Shown here piece by piece: positions 55,340 to 64,000 of a DNA stretch of 64,000 bases. Both the position numbers and the translations under genes were made by a program. The stretch comes from Haloarcula marismortui ATCC 43049. GTDB taxonomy: Archaea > Halobacteriota > Halobacteria > Halobacteriales > Haloarculaceae. The notes beneath the pieces were generated by a model, which saw only the letters and a list, made by a program, of their open reading frames with translations, ran no database searches and had not been told where the DNA came from. The stretch is from contig NC_006396.1 in assembly GCF_000011085.1 (NCBI RefSeq), positions 1,302,001 to 1,366,000 of the forward strand, written 5' to 3'. Position 1 is the first letter of the stretch. Each line of letters starts with the position of its first letter.

Positions 55340-55660
55340 CTATTCGCTGTTCGACCCAGATGAAAGACCGTGGAGGTTCTCGTGGATGCCGAGGATGAGC
55401 GCGGGAACGACAATCATGAAGATATGCTCCTCAATGGGAATCCCGAGGAGGTCGACACCGGTTCGGAGTTTGATCGCGAAGACACCGACGGTCAGTGTGT
55501 ACCAGTCCCAGACGTACGCGATTGGATAAAGCACGACGATGGTCTTGGCCGCCATCCGGAGGGCGTTGGCACGCCAGAGCAACGCGAGCGCAACAGTCCC
55601 CCAGACTACCTCTGTGACCAGATACGTGTAGGGGCCGAAGATACCGATGTCAGGTAGCAT
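55340..55660 (-). CDS. Single lycopene cyclase-type membrane domain
   Basis: Encodes 106 residues with three predicted helices (about 11-30, 37-60, 78-95). The motif GIPIEEHIFM (E77, E78) is characteristic of the heterodimeric CrtYc/CrtYd lycopene cyclases and their archaeal fused relatives. This protein has only one of the two domains that usually form the enzyme, so it may pair with itself or an unseen partner, or do another job. No other carotenoid gene is adjacent. Confidence 0.75.
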   Translation of the reverse strand: MLPDIGIFGPYTYLVTEVVWGTVALALLWRANALRMAAKTIVVLYPIAYVWDWYTLTVGVFAIKLRTGVDLLGIPIEEHIFMIVVPALILGIHENLHGLSSGSNSE

Positions 55661-55768
55661 ACAGCCACCTTAGATCCAACGGCCTAAAGCTTAGTTCGTC
55701 TCTCGATTTCCGGGGACTAAACCAACCTTGATAACCCCACACGTCGAATCTACGAATTGTGAAGAACT

Positions 55769-56911
55769 ATGGATATTGCTGATATCGCCACCAGAGAATT
55801 TGTCGAGGTTGACGCCAACAAGCGCTTGGGGAAAGTCCGGTCTATCTTCGAACGCGAGAATCCCAAGGGTATCATCGTCACGGAAGACGATGACTACACT
55901 GGCGTGATCACGCAGAAACAGCTGGTCCAGTCCCATGTCGAGGACAACGCGAAAGCGGGGGCGATGACGCGCTCGGCACCGAAGGTCGAGCGCACCGACG
56001 ACGTGCGCGAAGTCGCGCGCGTCCTCGTCGAGGGTGGTGTCAAGCTCGCGCCGGTGTTCGAGGCGGGCGAGCTCTGGGGTATCGTCACTGAGGACGATAT
56101 CCTCGATGCGGTTCTCGACAACCTTGACGCGCTGAGCGTCGAGGACATCTACACGCGGGATGTCATCACGGTGTCCGAAGACACCAACGTCGGGCAAGTC
56201 GTCAATCTCCTCCGGAAACACGGCATCTCCCGGCTTCCGGTGCTCGGTGACGACGATGGCCTGACCGGGATGGTCACGCGCCACGACATCGTCGACGTCG
56301 TCGTCCGTGACATGAACAAGACGACGCGGGGCGACCGCTCCGGCGAGATCGAGCGCGTGCTCGACATGCCCGTCTACGACGTGATGAGCAGCCCCGTAGA
56401 GACGGCGAAGCTCGGCGACTCCGTCGAGGACGCCGTCGCGCGGATGCTCGAAAACGACTTTGCCGGGCTCGTCGTCACGCCGGAAGACGACGACACCCAC
56501 GTCGCCGGCATCCTCACGAAGACCGACGTGCTCCGCGCACTGACCTACACCGAGGAGGAACACATGGACGTTCAGATCACGAACATCAAACTGCTGGACA
56601 CCATCTCCCGTGCGGACATCCGATCCGACATCGAGACGGTCGCCGACAAGTACGGGGCGATGCAGGTCCAGCACGCCCACGTCCGGTTCCACGAGCACAA
56701 GGAGAAGCTCCGTGGCACGCCGCTCATCCAGTGCCAGATCCGCCTGCGGACCAACAAGGGTCAGGCGGCCGGCTCCGGTGAAGGCTACGGCGCTGAAACC
56801 GCATTCAACGTCGCGCTCGACAAGCTAGAGCGCAACGTGCTCGAACTGAAAGGCGTCCAGGCCGACGAGGAGTACCGCGGCCAGCTCCTCCGCAAACTCG
56901 GCGAACTGTAA
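55769..56911 (+). CDS. Four-CBS protein with HPF-like ribosome-associated C-terminus
   Basis: Encodes 380 residues. Four CBS motifs (about 1-60, 64-120, 126-190, 204-272) would form two Bateman modules binding adenine nucleotides. Residues about 278-378 resemble the hibernation factor/S30AE fold: HAHVRFHEHKEKLRGTPL, IQCQIRLRTNKGQ, and an AFNVALDKLERNV helix. The combination suggests a ribosome-binding factor controlled by AMP/ATP or a similar nucleotide. It stands alone with start 55769; no operon. Confidence 0.82.
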   Translation: MDIADIATREFVEVDANKRLGKVRSIFERENPKGIIVTEDDDYTGVITQKQLVQSHVEDNAKAGAMTRSAPKVERTDDVREVARVLVEGGVKLAPVFEAGELWGIVTEDDILDAVLDNLDALSVEDIYTRDVITVSEDTNVGQVVNLLRKHGISRLPVLGDDDGLTGMVTRHDIVDVVVRDMNKTTRGDRSGEIERVLDMPVYDVMSSPVETAKLGDSVEDAVARMLENDFAGLVVTPEDDDTHVAGILTKTDVLRALTYTEEEHMDVQITNIKLLDTISRADIRSDIETVADKYGAMQVQHAHVRFHEHKEKLRGTPLIQCQIRLRTNKGQAAGSGEGYGAETAFNVALDKLERNVLELKGVQADEEYRGQLLRKLGEL

Positions 56912-56929
56912 CCGAGGAATCGCTCTTTT

Positions 56930-57946
56930 CTACCGTTCGGCGACCTGCACGAGCTGCTTGCCGATGTTCTCACCCTCGAACAGCCCGAGGAACGCGTCGG
57001 GCGCGTTCTCGATGCCTTCGGTGACGGTCTCTCGATAGGAGATGTCGCCCGAGGCGACCCACTGACCGAGCTGCTTCGTCGCTTCCTCGAACCGCGGCTC
57101 GAAGTCGGAGACGAGGAGACCTTCGACGGTCGCACGGGACTGGATGACCTGTGTCAGCTTGCGCGGCCCCATCGGTATCTCCTCGCTGTTGTACAGCGAG
57201 ATCTGTCCGCAGACGGCGACGCGCGCGTCGGTGTTGAGCCGCGTGAACACCGCGTCGGTAATCGGTCCGCCGACGTTGTCGAAGTAGGCGTCGACGCCGT
57301 CCGGTGCGGCCTCGTCCAGTGCGGCCCGGTAGTCGTCGGTCGTCTTGTAGTTGATGCCCACGTCGAAGCCCAGATCGTCTTCGAGGAACGAGACTTTCTC
57401 GTCGGAGCCGGCGAAGCCAACGACGCGTGCGCCCTGTAGCTTGGCGAGCTGGCCCGCAACGGAGCCGACGGCCCCGGCGGCCCCGGTGACGACGAACGTG
57501 TCGCCGGCCGCAGGCTGTGCGACTTCCCGGGTACCGAAGTACGCTGTCAGGCCCGGCATCCCCAGAACGCCGAGTGCCGTCGAAATCGGTGCGAGTTCGG
57601 GGTTGACCTCTGTGAGTACCGGTCCAGGTGCTGTGGCGTACTCCGCCCACTCTAGCTCACCAGTGACGACATCGCCTTCGTCGAAGCGTGCGCCGTTGGA
57701 TTCGACGACCTCACCGACAACGGCACCCTTGAGTGCGTCGCCTACGTCCCACGGCTCTTCGTACGATTCGCTGTCACGCATTCGGTCGCGCATATACGGG
57801 TCGACAGAGAGGTACAGCGTCTTGATGAGCACCTCGCCGGGCCCCGGTTCAGGGATTTCTTCCTCGGAAAGCTCGAACGTATCGTGGTCGGGGGTCCCTT
57901 CGGGGCGCTTCGCTAGCCTGTAAACGCGGTTAGTGTTCGACATCAC
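56930..57946 (-). CDS. Medium-chain NADP-dependent oxidoreductase, curcumin reductase-like
   Basis: Encodes 338 residues of the zinc-independent MDR superfamily: SVDPYMRDRM, NADP-binding VTGAAGAVGSVAGQLAKL, and DAYFDNVGG. Relatives (leukotriene B4 dehydrogenase, CurA) reduce double bonds of enones. Convergent with the CBS gene. The substrate is unknown. Confidence 0.88.
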   Translation of the reverse strand: MMSNTNRVYRLAKRPEGTPDHDTFELSEEEIPEPGPGEVLIKTLYLSVDPYMRDRMRDSESYEEPWDVGDALKGAVVGEVVESNGARFDEGDVVTGELEWAEYATAPGPVLTEVNPELAPISTALGVLGMPGLTAYFGTREVAQPAAGDTFVVTGAAGAVGSVAGQLAKLQGARVVGFAGSDEKVSFLEDDLGFDVGINYKTTDDYRAALDEAAPDGVDAYFDNVGGPITDAVFTRLNTDARVAVCGQISLYNSEEIPMGPRKLTQVIQSRATVEGLLVSDFEPRFEEATKQLGQWVASGDISYRETVTEGIENAPDAFLGLFEGENIGKQLVQVAER

Positions 57947-58129
57947 CCCCTATACACTTGGGACCCGAAAGGGGGCTTCGAAAGGAGAAACAAACACCGG
58001 TTGTATAGTTTATCTAATAATTATACACAGATATTGTGCAACCACCGAAAACGCATCGCTGCTCAGGAGCGGTGACGTAGAAAAACGCGTTCGAATCGCA
58101 GCGAGGGACAGGAATCGAGGTCGCCGGAG

Positions 58130-60355
58130 TTACTGGAAGCCGATCCGGCCGCCGGTTCCGGCCTGGCGCTGCGGGCTGGAACCGCCTCTGAACTCCTCTT
58201 CCATCTGCTCGTAGTACTCGCGGATGTCGTCGGTAATCGTCGGGCGCACGCTGTCCATCGCCTGCCGGAAGTGACGCATCTCGACTTCCTCCGCGTTGTC
58301 GTCCTCACGGAGTGCCTCGATGGCAGCCTCCCGGGCGATAGATTCGAGGTCCGAGCCGACGAACCCATCGCTGACTTCGGCCAGTTCGCGCAGGCTCACG
58401 TCGGGCGACAGCGGCGTGTCGTCCGTGTGGATCTTCAGGATCTGCTCACGGCCCTCGATGTCGGGCTCGCCGATCATCACGAGCCGGTCGAACCGGCCCG
58501 AACGGATTAGCGCCGGGTCGATCATGTCCGGCCGGTTGGTCGCGCCAATGACCATCACGTCCTCCATCTCTTCAAGCCCGTCAAGTTCGGTCAGGAGCTG
58601 ATTGACGACGCGCTCGGAGACGTTCGACCCCATCTCGCCGCCCCGACCCGGTGCCAACGAGTCGAGTTCGTCGAAGAAGATGATGGTCGGGGCGACCTGG
58701 CGGGCCTTCCGGAACGTCTGGCGGATGGCCTTCTCGCTCTCGCCGACCCACTTCGAGAGCAGTTGCGGGCCACGGACCGAGATGAAGTTTGCGTCCGTCT
58801 CGTTGGCGACGGCTTTCGCCATGAGCGTCTTCCCGGTGCCGGGTGGGCCGTACAGCAACACCCCCGACGGCGGTGTCACGCCCATGCGCTCGAACTTCTC
58901 CGGGGAGTTCATCGGCCACTCGACGGCCTCCTGAACCTGCTCTTTAGGCCCACTGAGCCCGCCAACGTTGTCCCAGGACATCTTCGGGAGTTCGACCAGC
59001 ACCTCCCGCATCGCCGATGGACTCACCTCGTTGAGCGCCCCTTTGAAGTCGTCGCGCTTGATTATCATCCGGTCGATGAGGCTCGGCGGGATGTCCTCCT
59101 CGTCCAGATCGATCTCGGGAAGGTAGCGCCGGAGCGCCTTCATCGCGGCCTCCTTCGTGAGACTCTCGATGTCGGCTCCGACGAAGCCGTGCGTGTCAGT
59201 CGCCAACTTGGCGAGATTTACGTCGTCGGACAGCGGCATGCCGCGGGTGTGGATCTGGAGGATTTCCTCGCGACCGACCTCGTCCGGCACGCCGATCTCG
59301 ATCTCGCGGTCGAAGCGGCCCGGGCGACGGAGCGCGGGGTCGACGCTGTCGACGCGGTTCGTCGCGGCGATGACGATGACCTGCCCTCGCGATTCGAGGC
59401 CGTCCATCATCGTCAGCAGCTGGGCGACGACACGGCGCTCGACCTCGCCGGTTACGTCCTCGCGCTTGGGCGCGATGGAGTCCAGCTCGTCGATGAAGAT
59501 GATCGAGGGCGATTCCTCGCTTGCGTCCTCGAATATCTCGCGTAACTGCTGTTCGGACTCGCCGTAGTACTTCGAGATGATCTCGGGGCCGGCAATAGAG
59601 AAGAAGCTAGCGGAGGTCTCGTTGGCGACAGCCTTCGCAAGCAGCGTCTTCCCGGTGCCGGGCGGGCCGTGGAGCAGAACCCCCTGTGGCGGCTCGATGC
59701 CGAGCTTCTTGAAGATCTGGGGGTGTTTCATCGGCAACTCGACCATCTCTCGCACCCGCTGGATCTCGTTTTGCAGCCCGCCGATGTCCTCGTAGGTGAT
59801 GCCGCCGCCGGTCTTCTCGAAGCCGGAGATCGGTTCCTCGCGGAGTTCCACCTCGGTGTCTTCGGTGATGAGACAGACGCCCTCGGGCTCGGTCTCGACG
59901 GCGATGAGCGGGATGGCCTGTCCGGGCGAGCGCATGAACGGGTGGTTCGTCGAGGACATCACCGGGACGATGTCGCGCTCGACGACCGGCCGTTTCAATA
60001 TCTGCCGCTTAACCATGCCAGCGGCGTCGGAGCCGAACTGGACCGACGCTTCCTCGGGCGGCGCGAGGACGAGCTTGTCGGCCTTCTCGGCCTCGGCCTT
60101 CCGGATTGTGACGCGCTCACCAATACCCACGTCAGCGTTCTGGCGCGTGAAGCCGTCGATGCGAACAGTGTCAGTGTTCCAGTCCTGCCGGTCGGCCCGC
60201 CACACCTTGGCCGCGGTCGTGTCGCTCCCCTCTATCTCGATGATGTCTCCGGGGGAGAGCTTGAGATGCAACAACGTATCGGGGTCGAGTCTGGCGATAC
60301 CGCGTCCCGAGTCGTTCGGGTACGCCTTCGCCACTTCCAATTGAACTTCGTTCAT
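58130..60355 (-). CDS. cdc48: CDC48/VCP-family AAA ATPase
   Basis: Encodes 741 residues: N-domain (1-185, double-psi barrel plus CDC48_2), D1 with Walker A GPPGTGKT (230-237) and Walker [12 protein letters not shown]2 with Walker A GPPGTGKT (503-510) and a second Walker B. It unfolds proteins for the proteasome and other partners. The C-terminus is GRIGFQ rather than the HbYX motif, so docking to the proteasome may differ. Backbone gene, single transcript likely. Confidence 0.97.
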   Translation of the reverse strand: MNEVQLEVAKAYPNDSGRGIARLDPDTLLHLKLSPGDIIEIEGSDTTAAKVWRADRQDWNTDTVRIDGFTRQNADVGIGERVTIRKAEAEKADKLVLAPPEEASVQFGSDAAGMVKRQILKRPVVERDIVPVMSSTNHPFMRSPGQAIPLIAVETEPEGVCLITEDTEVELREEPISGFEKTGGGITYEDIGGLQNEIQRVREMVELPMKHPQIFKKLGIEPPQGVLLHGPPGTGKTLLAKAVANETSASFFSIAGPEIISKYYGESEQQLREIFEDASEESPSIIFIDELDSIAPKREDVTGEVERRVVAQLLTMMDGLESRGQVIVIAATNRVDSVDPALRRPGRFDREIEIGVPDEVGREEILQIHTRGMPLSDDVNLAKLATDTHGFVGADIESLTKEAAMKALRRYLPEIDLDEEDIPPSLIDRMIIKRDDFKGALNEVSPSAMREVLVELPKMSWDNVGGLSGPKEQVQEAVEWPMNSPEKFERMGVTPPSGVLLYGPPGTGKTLMAKAVANETDANFISVRGPQLLSKWVGESEKAIRQTFRKARQVAPTIIFFDELDSLAPGRGGEMGSNVSERVVNQLLTELDGLEEMEDVMVIGATNRPDMIDPALIRSGRFDRLVMIGEPDIEGREQILKIHTDDTPLSPDVSLRELAEVSDGFVGSDLESIAREAAIEALREDDNAEEVEMRHFRQAMDSVRPTITDDIREYYEQMEEEFRGGSSPQRQAGTGGRIGFQ

Positions 60356-60555
60356 AGTAGAGCCTGCTTACAATGAACTCGGGTAGCCCCGGAGATATGC
60401 TTTATGCTACCGGCGGCCAAGACGCAGGGCGACGGGTTTATATGATACCTAATAGCACACCGCACAGTAGGGCATAATAGCCACCGGTCTGGGTTGCCGT
60501 GACACAGGCTGCCGCCATCGCCGCGTTTCATAAGGCTGGACGCGATAGCGCCGGT

Positions 60556-60972
60556 ATGGTATTTCTCGTTCCCTTCGATGGGTCACCGCTTGCAGATGCG
60601 GCACTCAACCGCGCCGTCACCTACGCTAAAGCGCTTGACGAGGACGTCGTCGCTGTCGCGTTTATTCCGACTGGCGCCGACTACGCCGAGCGCCGCCGCC
60701 GCGTCGACCCGACCGAGGACTTCGCCGCCGAGACCGCTGCGGACGACCTCCGGCGCAAGATCGAGGAGGCGACCGACGACTCTGAACTCCGCTACGACGA
60801 CGTAAGCGCTCACTCCACCAGCGAACTGTCGACGACGATCAGACAGACCGCCCGCGACGTTGACGCCAACGTCGTGTTCCTCGGCAGCGACGACACCGAG
60901 GACATCGTCGTCCCTATCGGCGAAGTCACAGACGGCGAAGACTACGACGTCCACATCGTCCGCCGGACTTGA
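60556..60972 (+). CDS. Universal stress protein (UspA-like)
   Basis: Encodes 138 residues from the ATG at 60556; TTTCATAAG (about 60526-60534) is placed as a TATA box. The Usp fold is recognised from FLVPFDGSPLADAALNRAVTYA and the terminal IGEVTDGEDYDVHIV. The ATP-binding GxxG-x9-G(S/T) signature is not intact (FLGSDDTEDIVVPIG), so it may not hold ATP. Precedes larC. Confidence 0.85.
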   Translation: MVFLVPFDGSPLADAALNRAVTYAKALDEDVVAVAFIPTGADYAERRRRVDPTEDFAAETAADDLRRKIEEATDDSELRYDDVSAHSTSELSTTIRQTARDVDANVVFLGSDDTEDIVVPIGEVTDGEDYDVHIVRRT

Positions 60973-61018
60973 GGACGTAGCAAGAGGGCTTTTACTGGCG
61001 CGGCCTGACCCTCCGGGT

Positions 61019-62335
61019 ATGCGAACACTCGCTTTCGACGGCCGGATGGGCGCGGCCGGTGATATGCTTCTGGGGGCGCTGCTGGCTGCCGGAGCCGACC
61101 GCGACGCCCTGTCGGTCGTTGAGGACACACTGGATATCGAGTACGCTGTCTCCGAGGTGGACCGCCGCGGGATTGCTGCAACGCGTGTCGACGTGCTGCT
61201 GACCAACGCTGCTAGCGACGGCGATGGGTCTCAGGACCACGCTCACGACGGTCACTCGCATTCTCACACCCATGACGAGGGGCATGGCCACACTGGGGAC
61301 GACGCACATGCTCACTCCCACGACGAGCACACCCACGCCGAGGGCCACGGCCCGAGCCGAACGTACGCTGAAGTCGTCGAACTCGTCGAAGGGATGGACC
61401 TGCCGGCGGCCGTCAGGGCGGACGCGCTGGCGATCTTCGAGATACTCGGCGAGGCCGAAGCGTCGGTTCATGGGACGGACCTTGACGACACACACTTCCA
61501 CGAGGTCGGGGCTGACGACGCCATCGCCGACATCGTCGGTACCTGCCTCCTGCTGGATGATCTCGACGTCGAACAGGTCGTGACGACGACGCCGGCGACG
61601 GGGGGCGGCACCGTGGAGATGAGCCACGGTACCTACCCGGTTCCGACTCCGGCGGTAGTCGAAATCGCGGAGCAAGCCGACTGGTCGCTGCAGGGTGGCC
61701 CCATCGACAGGGAACTCCTGACGCCGACCGGCGCGGCGATTCTCGCCCACATCGCCGAGGGAACTGAGTCGCTGCCGCCGCTCGACATCAACGCGTCGGG
61801 GTACGGCGCTGGCGGGTGGGATCTTGACGACCGCCCCAACGTCTTGCGGGCGATGGTCGGCGACAGCGCGGGGCGACTCCGCCGCGACGAAATCACGGTG
61901 CTTGAGACGAACGTCGACGACGCTCCGCCCGAGGTGCTTGGCGACCTCCAGCGCTCGCTCCCGGACATCGGTGCCCGCGATGTATCGATAGTCCCGACGA
62001 CGATGAAGAAGTCACGGCCCGGTCACATCATCAAGGTCATCTGCAGACCGGAAGACGCTGAACGGGTCGCGCGCCGTCTCGCAGAAGCGACCGGGACGCT
62101 CGGCGTGCGCGAATCCGGGGCCGGCCACCGCTGGGTCGCCGACCGGGAGTACGAGACAGTCGTACTCTCCGTTGACGGCGAGCAGTTCGAGGTCACGGTC
62201 AAGATCGCAAGTGACACCGACGGCACGGTGTTCGATGTGAGCGCGGAATACGATGACGCCGCGGCTGTCGCGGACGTGACCGGACTCCCCGTCCGCGAGG
62301 TGATGCACCGGGCCGAGCGGATGGTCCGGGAGTAA
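61019..62335 (+). CDS. larC: Nickel-pincer cofactor nickel insertase LarC
   Basis: Encodes 438 residues from the ATG at 61019. FDGRMGAAGDMLLGALLAAG begins the LarC fold; FHEVGADDAIADIVG and ETNVDDAPPEVLG are conserved. A His-rich insertion (74-110) probably binds nickel. In Lactobacillus LarC is made through a frameshift; here it is a single frame. It inserts Ni into the pyridinium dithiocarboxylate cofactor of lactate racemase-type enzymes. larB, larE and larA are not in the window. Confidence 0.92.
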   Translation: MRTLAFDGRMGAAGDMLLGALLAAGADRDALSVVEDTLDIEYAVSEVDRRGIAATRVDVLLTNAASDGDGSQDHAHDGHSHSHTHDEGHGHTGDDAHAHSHDEHTHAEGHGPSRTYAEVVELVEGMDLPAAVRADALAIFEILGEAEASVHGTDLDDTHFHEVGADDAIADIVGTCLLLDDLDVEQVVTTTPATGGGTVEMSHGTYPVPTPAVVEIAEQADWSLQGGPIDRELLTPTGAAILAHIAEGTESLPPLDINASGYGAGGWDLDDRPNVLRAMVGDSAGRLRRDEITVLETNVDDAPPEVLGDLQRSLPDIGARDVSIVPTTMKKSRPGHIIKVICRPEDAERVARRLAEATGTLGVRESGAGHRWVADREYETVVLSVDGEQFEVTVKIASDTDGTVFDVSAEYDDAAAVADVTGLPVREVMHRAERMVRE

Positions 62336-62337
62336 CG

Positions 62338-63102
62338 CTATCCACTGTCGGGTTCACCCTCCTCGGTCGGACTATCGCTGTTGTGTTTGGCCAGCGCCTC
62401 CTCGACGGTGAGTGCACCGGTCGCGACCTGCCGGGCGAGTTCCTCGCTGATCGCCCGGTTCGTATCGCTTGCCTCCCGCGAGCGGTCTTTGATCTTCTGG
62501 AGTTCGCCGGCCGTGGGTTCGATGGTCCGGCTCTCGATTTCCTCGCCGTCGAGGCGAGCGATGTTGACCGCGGCCAGCACGTCGCCCATTCCGCGTGCGC
62601 CGGAACCGAGATACGGCGTTGTCCCCGTTTCGTCGACCAGCTCCACCGGCACAGACTGGATCTCGTCGATGAGACGCGCACCGACGAGTCGCGCGCCGTC
62701 GCCGATGCGAACGACCGGGTCGACCGCGTCTTCGACTTCTTCCCGAACGATTTCGGTGATGTCCGCTGCGGGCACCTGAAACGCCGCGACGACCATATCG
62801 CCGTGGAGAATCGCGACGCCCGGCCGTTCGCCGGGGTCGATACCGATGACGGTGCGGCCGTCACCACCCCGAAGCGTCGAGATAACAGCTTCGACGGCTC
62901 GACGCGGTGTGTCCGGGTCAGCCTGCACGAGGTCGACGCCGTCGGGGATTTCGACCGATTCCCCGGCCGCGATGACCGCGACCGCCGCCTCCTCGGGCCA
63001 TTCGTCGCCCGGTTCGATGGTTGTGAACGCCACGCCACGGTCGCGTAGCTCGTTGACGACACCGTGGTACACTTCGAAGTCCGCTGTGGCGACGACAATC
63101 AC
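62338..63102 (-). CDS. RNase H/RuvC-fold protein, archaeal hypothetical
   Basis: Encodes 254 residues. After an N-terminal alpha/beta domain (1-80) the segment VIGIDPGERPGVAIL (D89) and strand VVAAFQVPA match the first strand-hairpin of the RNase H-like (RuvC/YqgF) superfamily; a further acidic pair appears in VELVDETGT and MGDVLAAVNIA. The C-terminus is charged and helical. It may be a nuclease or structural relative. Convergent with larC by two bases. Confidence 0.78.
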   Translation of the reverse strand: MIVVATADFEVYHGVVNELRDRGVAFTTIEPGDEWPEEAAVAVIAAGESVEIPDGVDLVQADPDTPRRAVEAVISTLRGGDGRTVIGIDPGERPGVAILHGDMVVAAFQVPAADITEIVREEVEDAVDPVVRIGDGARLVGARLIDEIQSVPVELVDETGTTPYLGSGARGMGDVLAAVNIARLDGEEIESRTIEPTAGELQKIKDRSREASDTNRAISEELARQVATGALTVEEALAKHNSDSPTEEGEPDSG

Positions 63103-63198
63103 GGCCGGATTTCGGTCGCCGATTACTTACAGATGTGGGAGTCCGTTGGTCCGCGTGTCTGTTGCAGATAATCGCTTGACGCGTGCTGATACATCTAT

Positions 63199-63214
63199 GT
63201 AGAGATCTCTCTAC
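63199..63214. promoter_or_regulatory. Palindrome GTAGAGA-N2-TCTCTAC
   Basis: Perfect 7-bp arms, about 20 bases before a TATA box (TTTTTATAA, 63236-63244) of the following gene. It could be a regulator site for that gene. Confidence 0.4.
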
Positions 63215-63265
63215 TTCCGATTACGTTTGACTGGGTTTTTATAACAGCTGAATGAACTGTTAGTG

Positions 63266-64000
63266 ATGCGTCCGGCGGCCAGCACTGGCGGAGCGAGTAC
63301 GGCGTCCGACCCGCTGTTCGGTGGTATCAGCGGTGCCTATCTTGGCTTGCTTCTGGCACCGCCGGTGCTACCGGTTCTGGAGCGGGTCGGCGTCACCGAA
63401 GCCTGGGCGCTATACCTCGCGCTGGTCGGGACGTTCGCTGTCGTGACCACTGTAACGGGGTGGGTGCTCTCCGGTCGACCAACAGTGGCCGTCACACTCG
63501 GCGCGACTCGCGCGCGCTGGCCTCCGGTGGCGATAGCGGCCGTGTACGCCGCCGTCGGCTTTGCGTCGCTGGGGATGAGCGGTGTCAGTGGCGTGCTGGC
63601 GTTTTTCTTCGGCCTGCTGGCCTTTTTGTTCGGAGTGGCTGTCGCAGTTATGTCACAGACGCGGTACACCGCGGCAGTCACCGCAGGGGCGGAGGAGTTG
63701 ACTCGCTGGCGGGCGAGCTGGCCCGAGTCCGCACAGCGGCGGCGGTTGTACATCGGTGGGGCCATCGCGGGCGTCGCAACTGTCGGCTTCGCCATCGGCG
63801 CAGTGTTCGATATCGCCTTGCTCCAGTACACCAGTCAGGTGCTGTTCCCGTCCGGGTTCGTCCTCCTCTCGACGGGCGGAACCCGAACCGCCGTTGCGAC
63901 CGAGAACGGCCTCGAAATCAGATTGCCGGTCGCCAGACGGTTCTATGCCTGGGAAGAACTGGAATCCTACGACCTTGACGCCGAATCGCTCGTTATCACC
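63266..64000 (+). CDS. Membrane protein, 3' end beyond the window
   Basis: At least 245 codons remain open to the end of the window. Start ATG at 63266 follows TATA box 63236-63244 by about 25 bases (leaderless). Hydrophobic helices are at about 17-35, 45-65, 85-105, 108-128, 165-185; the C-terminal part (from about 205) looks like a PH-like soluble domain (TAVATENGLEIRLPVARRFYAWEEL). Unknown function. Confidence 0.78.
   Translation, partial: MRPAASTGGASTASDPLFGGISGAYLGLLLAPPVLPVLERVGVTEAWALYLALVGTFAVVTTVTGWVLSGRPTVAVTLGATRARWPPVAIAAVYAAVGFASLGMSGVSGVLAFFFGLLAFLFGVAVAVMSQTRYTAAVTAGAEELTRWRASWPESAQRRRLYIGGAIAGVATVGFAIGAVFDIALLQYTSQVLFPSGFVLLSTGGTRTAVATENGLEIRLPVARRFYAWEELESYDLDAESLVIT

Noticed and set aside
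55691-56698. Leftward frame of 335 residues
   Set aside because: Antisense to the CBS-HPF gene; the real gene has four domain motifs in the other strand.

Overview
The window is about 64 kb of haloarchaeal chromosome, most likely Haloarcula or a close relative. The evidence is strongly acidic proteins, GC-rich backbone genes, TATA-type promoters 25-30 bases upstream of start codons (leaderless transcripts), archaeal eS8, Cdc48 and a PhoU with an AbrB-type N-terminus, and haloarchaeal-style PAS/GAF histidine kinases. The genus assignment is inference; the archaeal and halophilic assignment is well supported.

Region 1 (1-7,540) is a tRNA-Val(CAC) gene carrying an integrated element of about 7.0 kb. 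A 21-base copy of the tRNA 3' end (503-523) recurs at 7518-7538 beside a tyrosine integrase. The element holds an archaeo-eukaryotic-type primase in a three-gene operon, a dyad-rich stretch that may be its replication origin, and AT-rich cargo. The cargo includes a three-gene cassette (ribbon-helix-helix-like protein, small acidic protein, protein with a HEPN-like Rx4H motif) that looks like an unstudied toxin-antitoxin or defence unit.

Region 2 (7,540-18,600) starts with pirin, a small flavoprotein, a DoxX-like membrane protein and a TetR regulator; two of these genes share a TTTACC-N4-GGTAAA palindrome. Next come a TRAM-domain protein, a PD-(D/E)XK-like protein, a squalene/phytoene synthase, and a convergent fructan pair: a GH68 enzyme and a GH32 enzyme with an extra N-terminal domain.

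Region 3 (18,600-25,300) groups an actin/MreB-like ATPase, a FlaD/E-domain protein, and a ParA-CheW pair, which suggests polar placement of chemosensory or motility machinery. An NDH-2-like dehydrogenase and a PAS histidine kinase follow; a palindrome resembling a DtxR iron box lies directly before the kinase start codon.

Region 4 (25,300-39,140) contains mevalonate decarboxylase, cobalamin adenosyltransferase, MsrA, a receiver protein, a 1295-residue multi-sensor kinase with a degenerate receiver, the glycine cleavage operon gcvT-gcvH-gcvPA-gcvPB, and another PAS kinase. Between gcvPA and gcvPB lie three nearly identical 78-bp repeats made almost entirely of dyads.

Region 5 (39,300-64,000) contains a NYN nuclease, a TatD-like hydrolase, the phosphate transport operon pstSCAB with a divergent phoU-family regulator, eS8, pyrF, and a trpD-trpF-trpE-trpG operon with a TGTACA-like operator. 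It continues with tRNA-Val(GAC) followed by a scar resembling its own 3' end, a lone lycopene-cyclase domain, a four-CBS protein with an HPF-like C-terminus, Cdc48, LarC, an RNase H-like protein and a membrane protein cut by the window end. No CRISPR array, rRNA or complete insertion sequence was seen.
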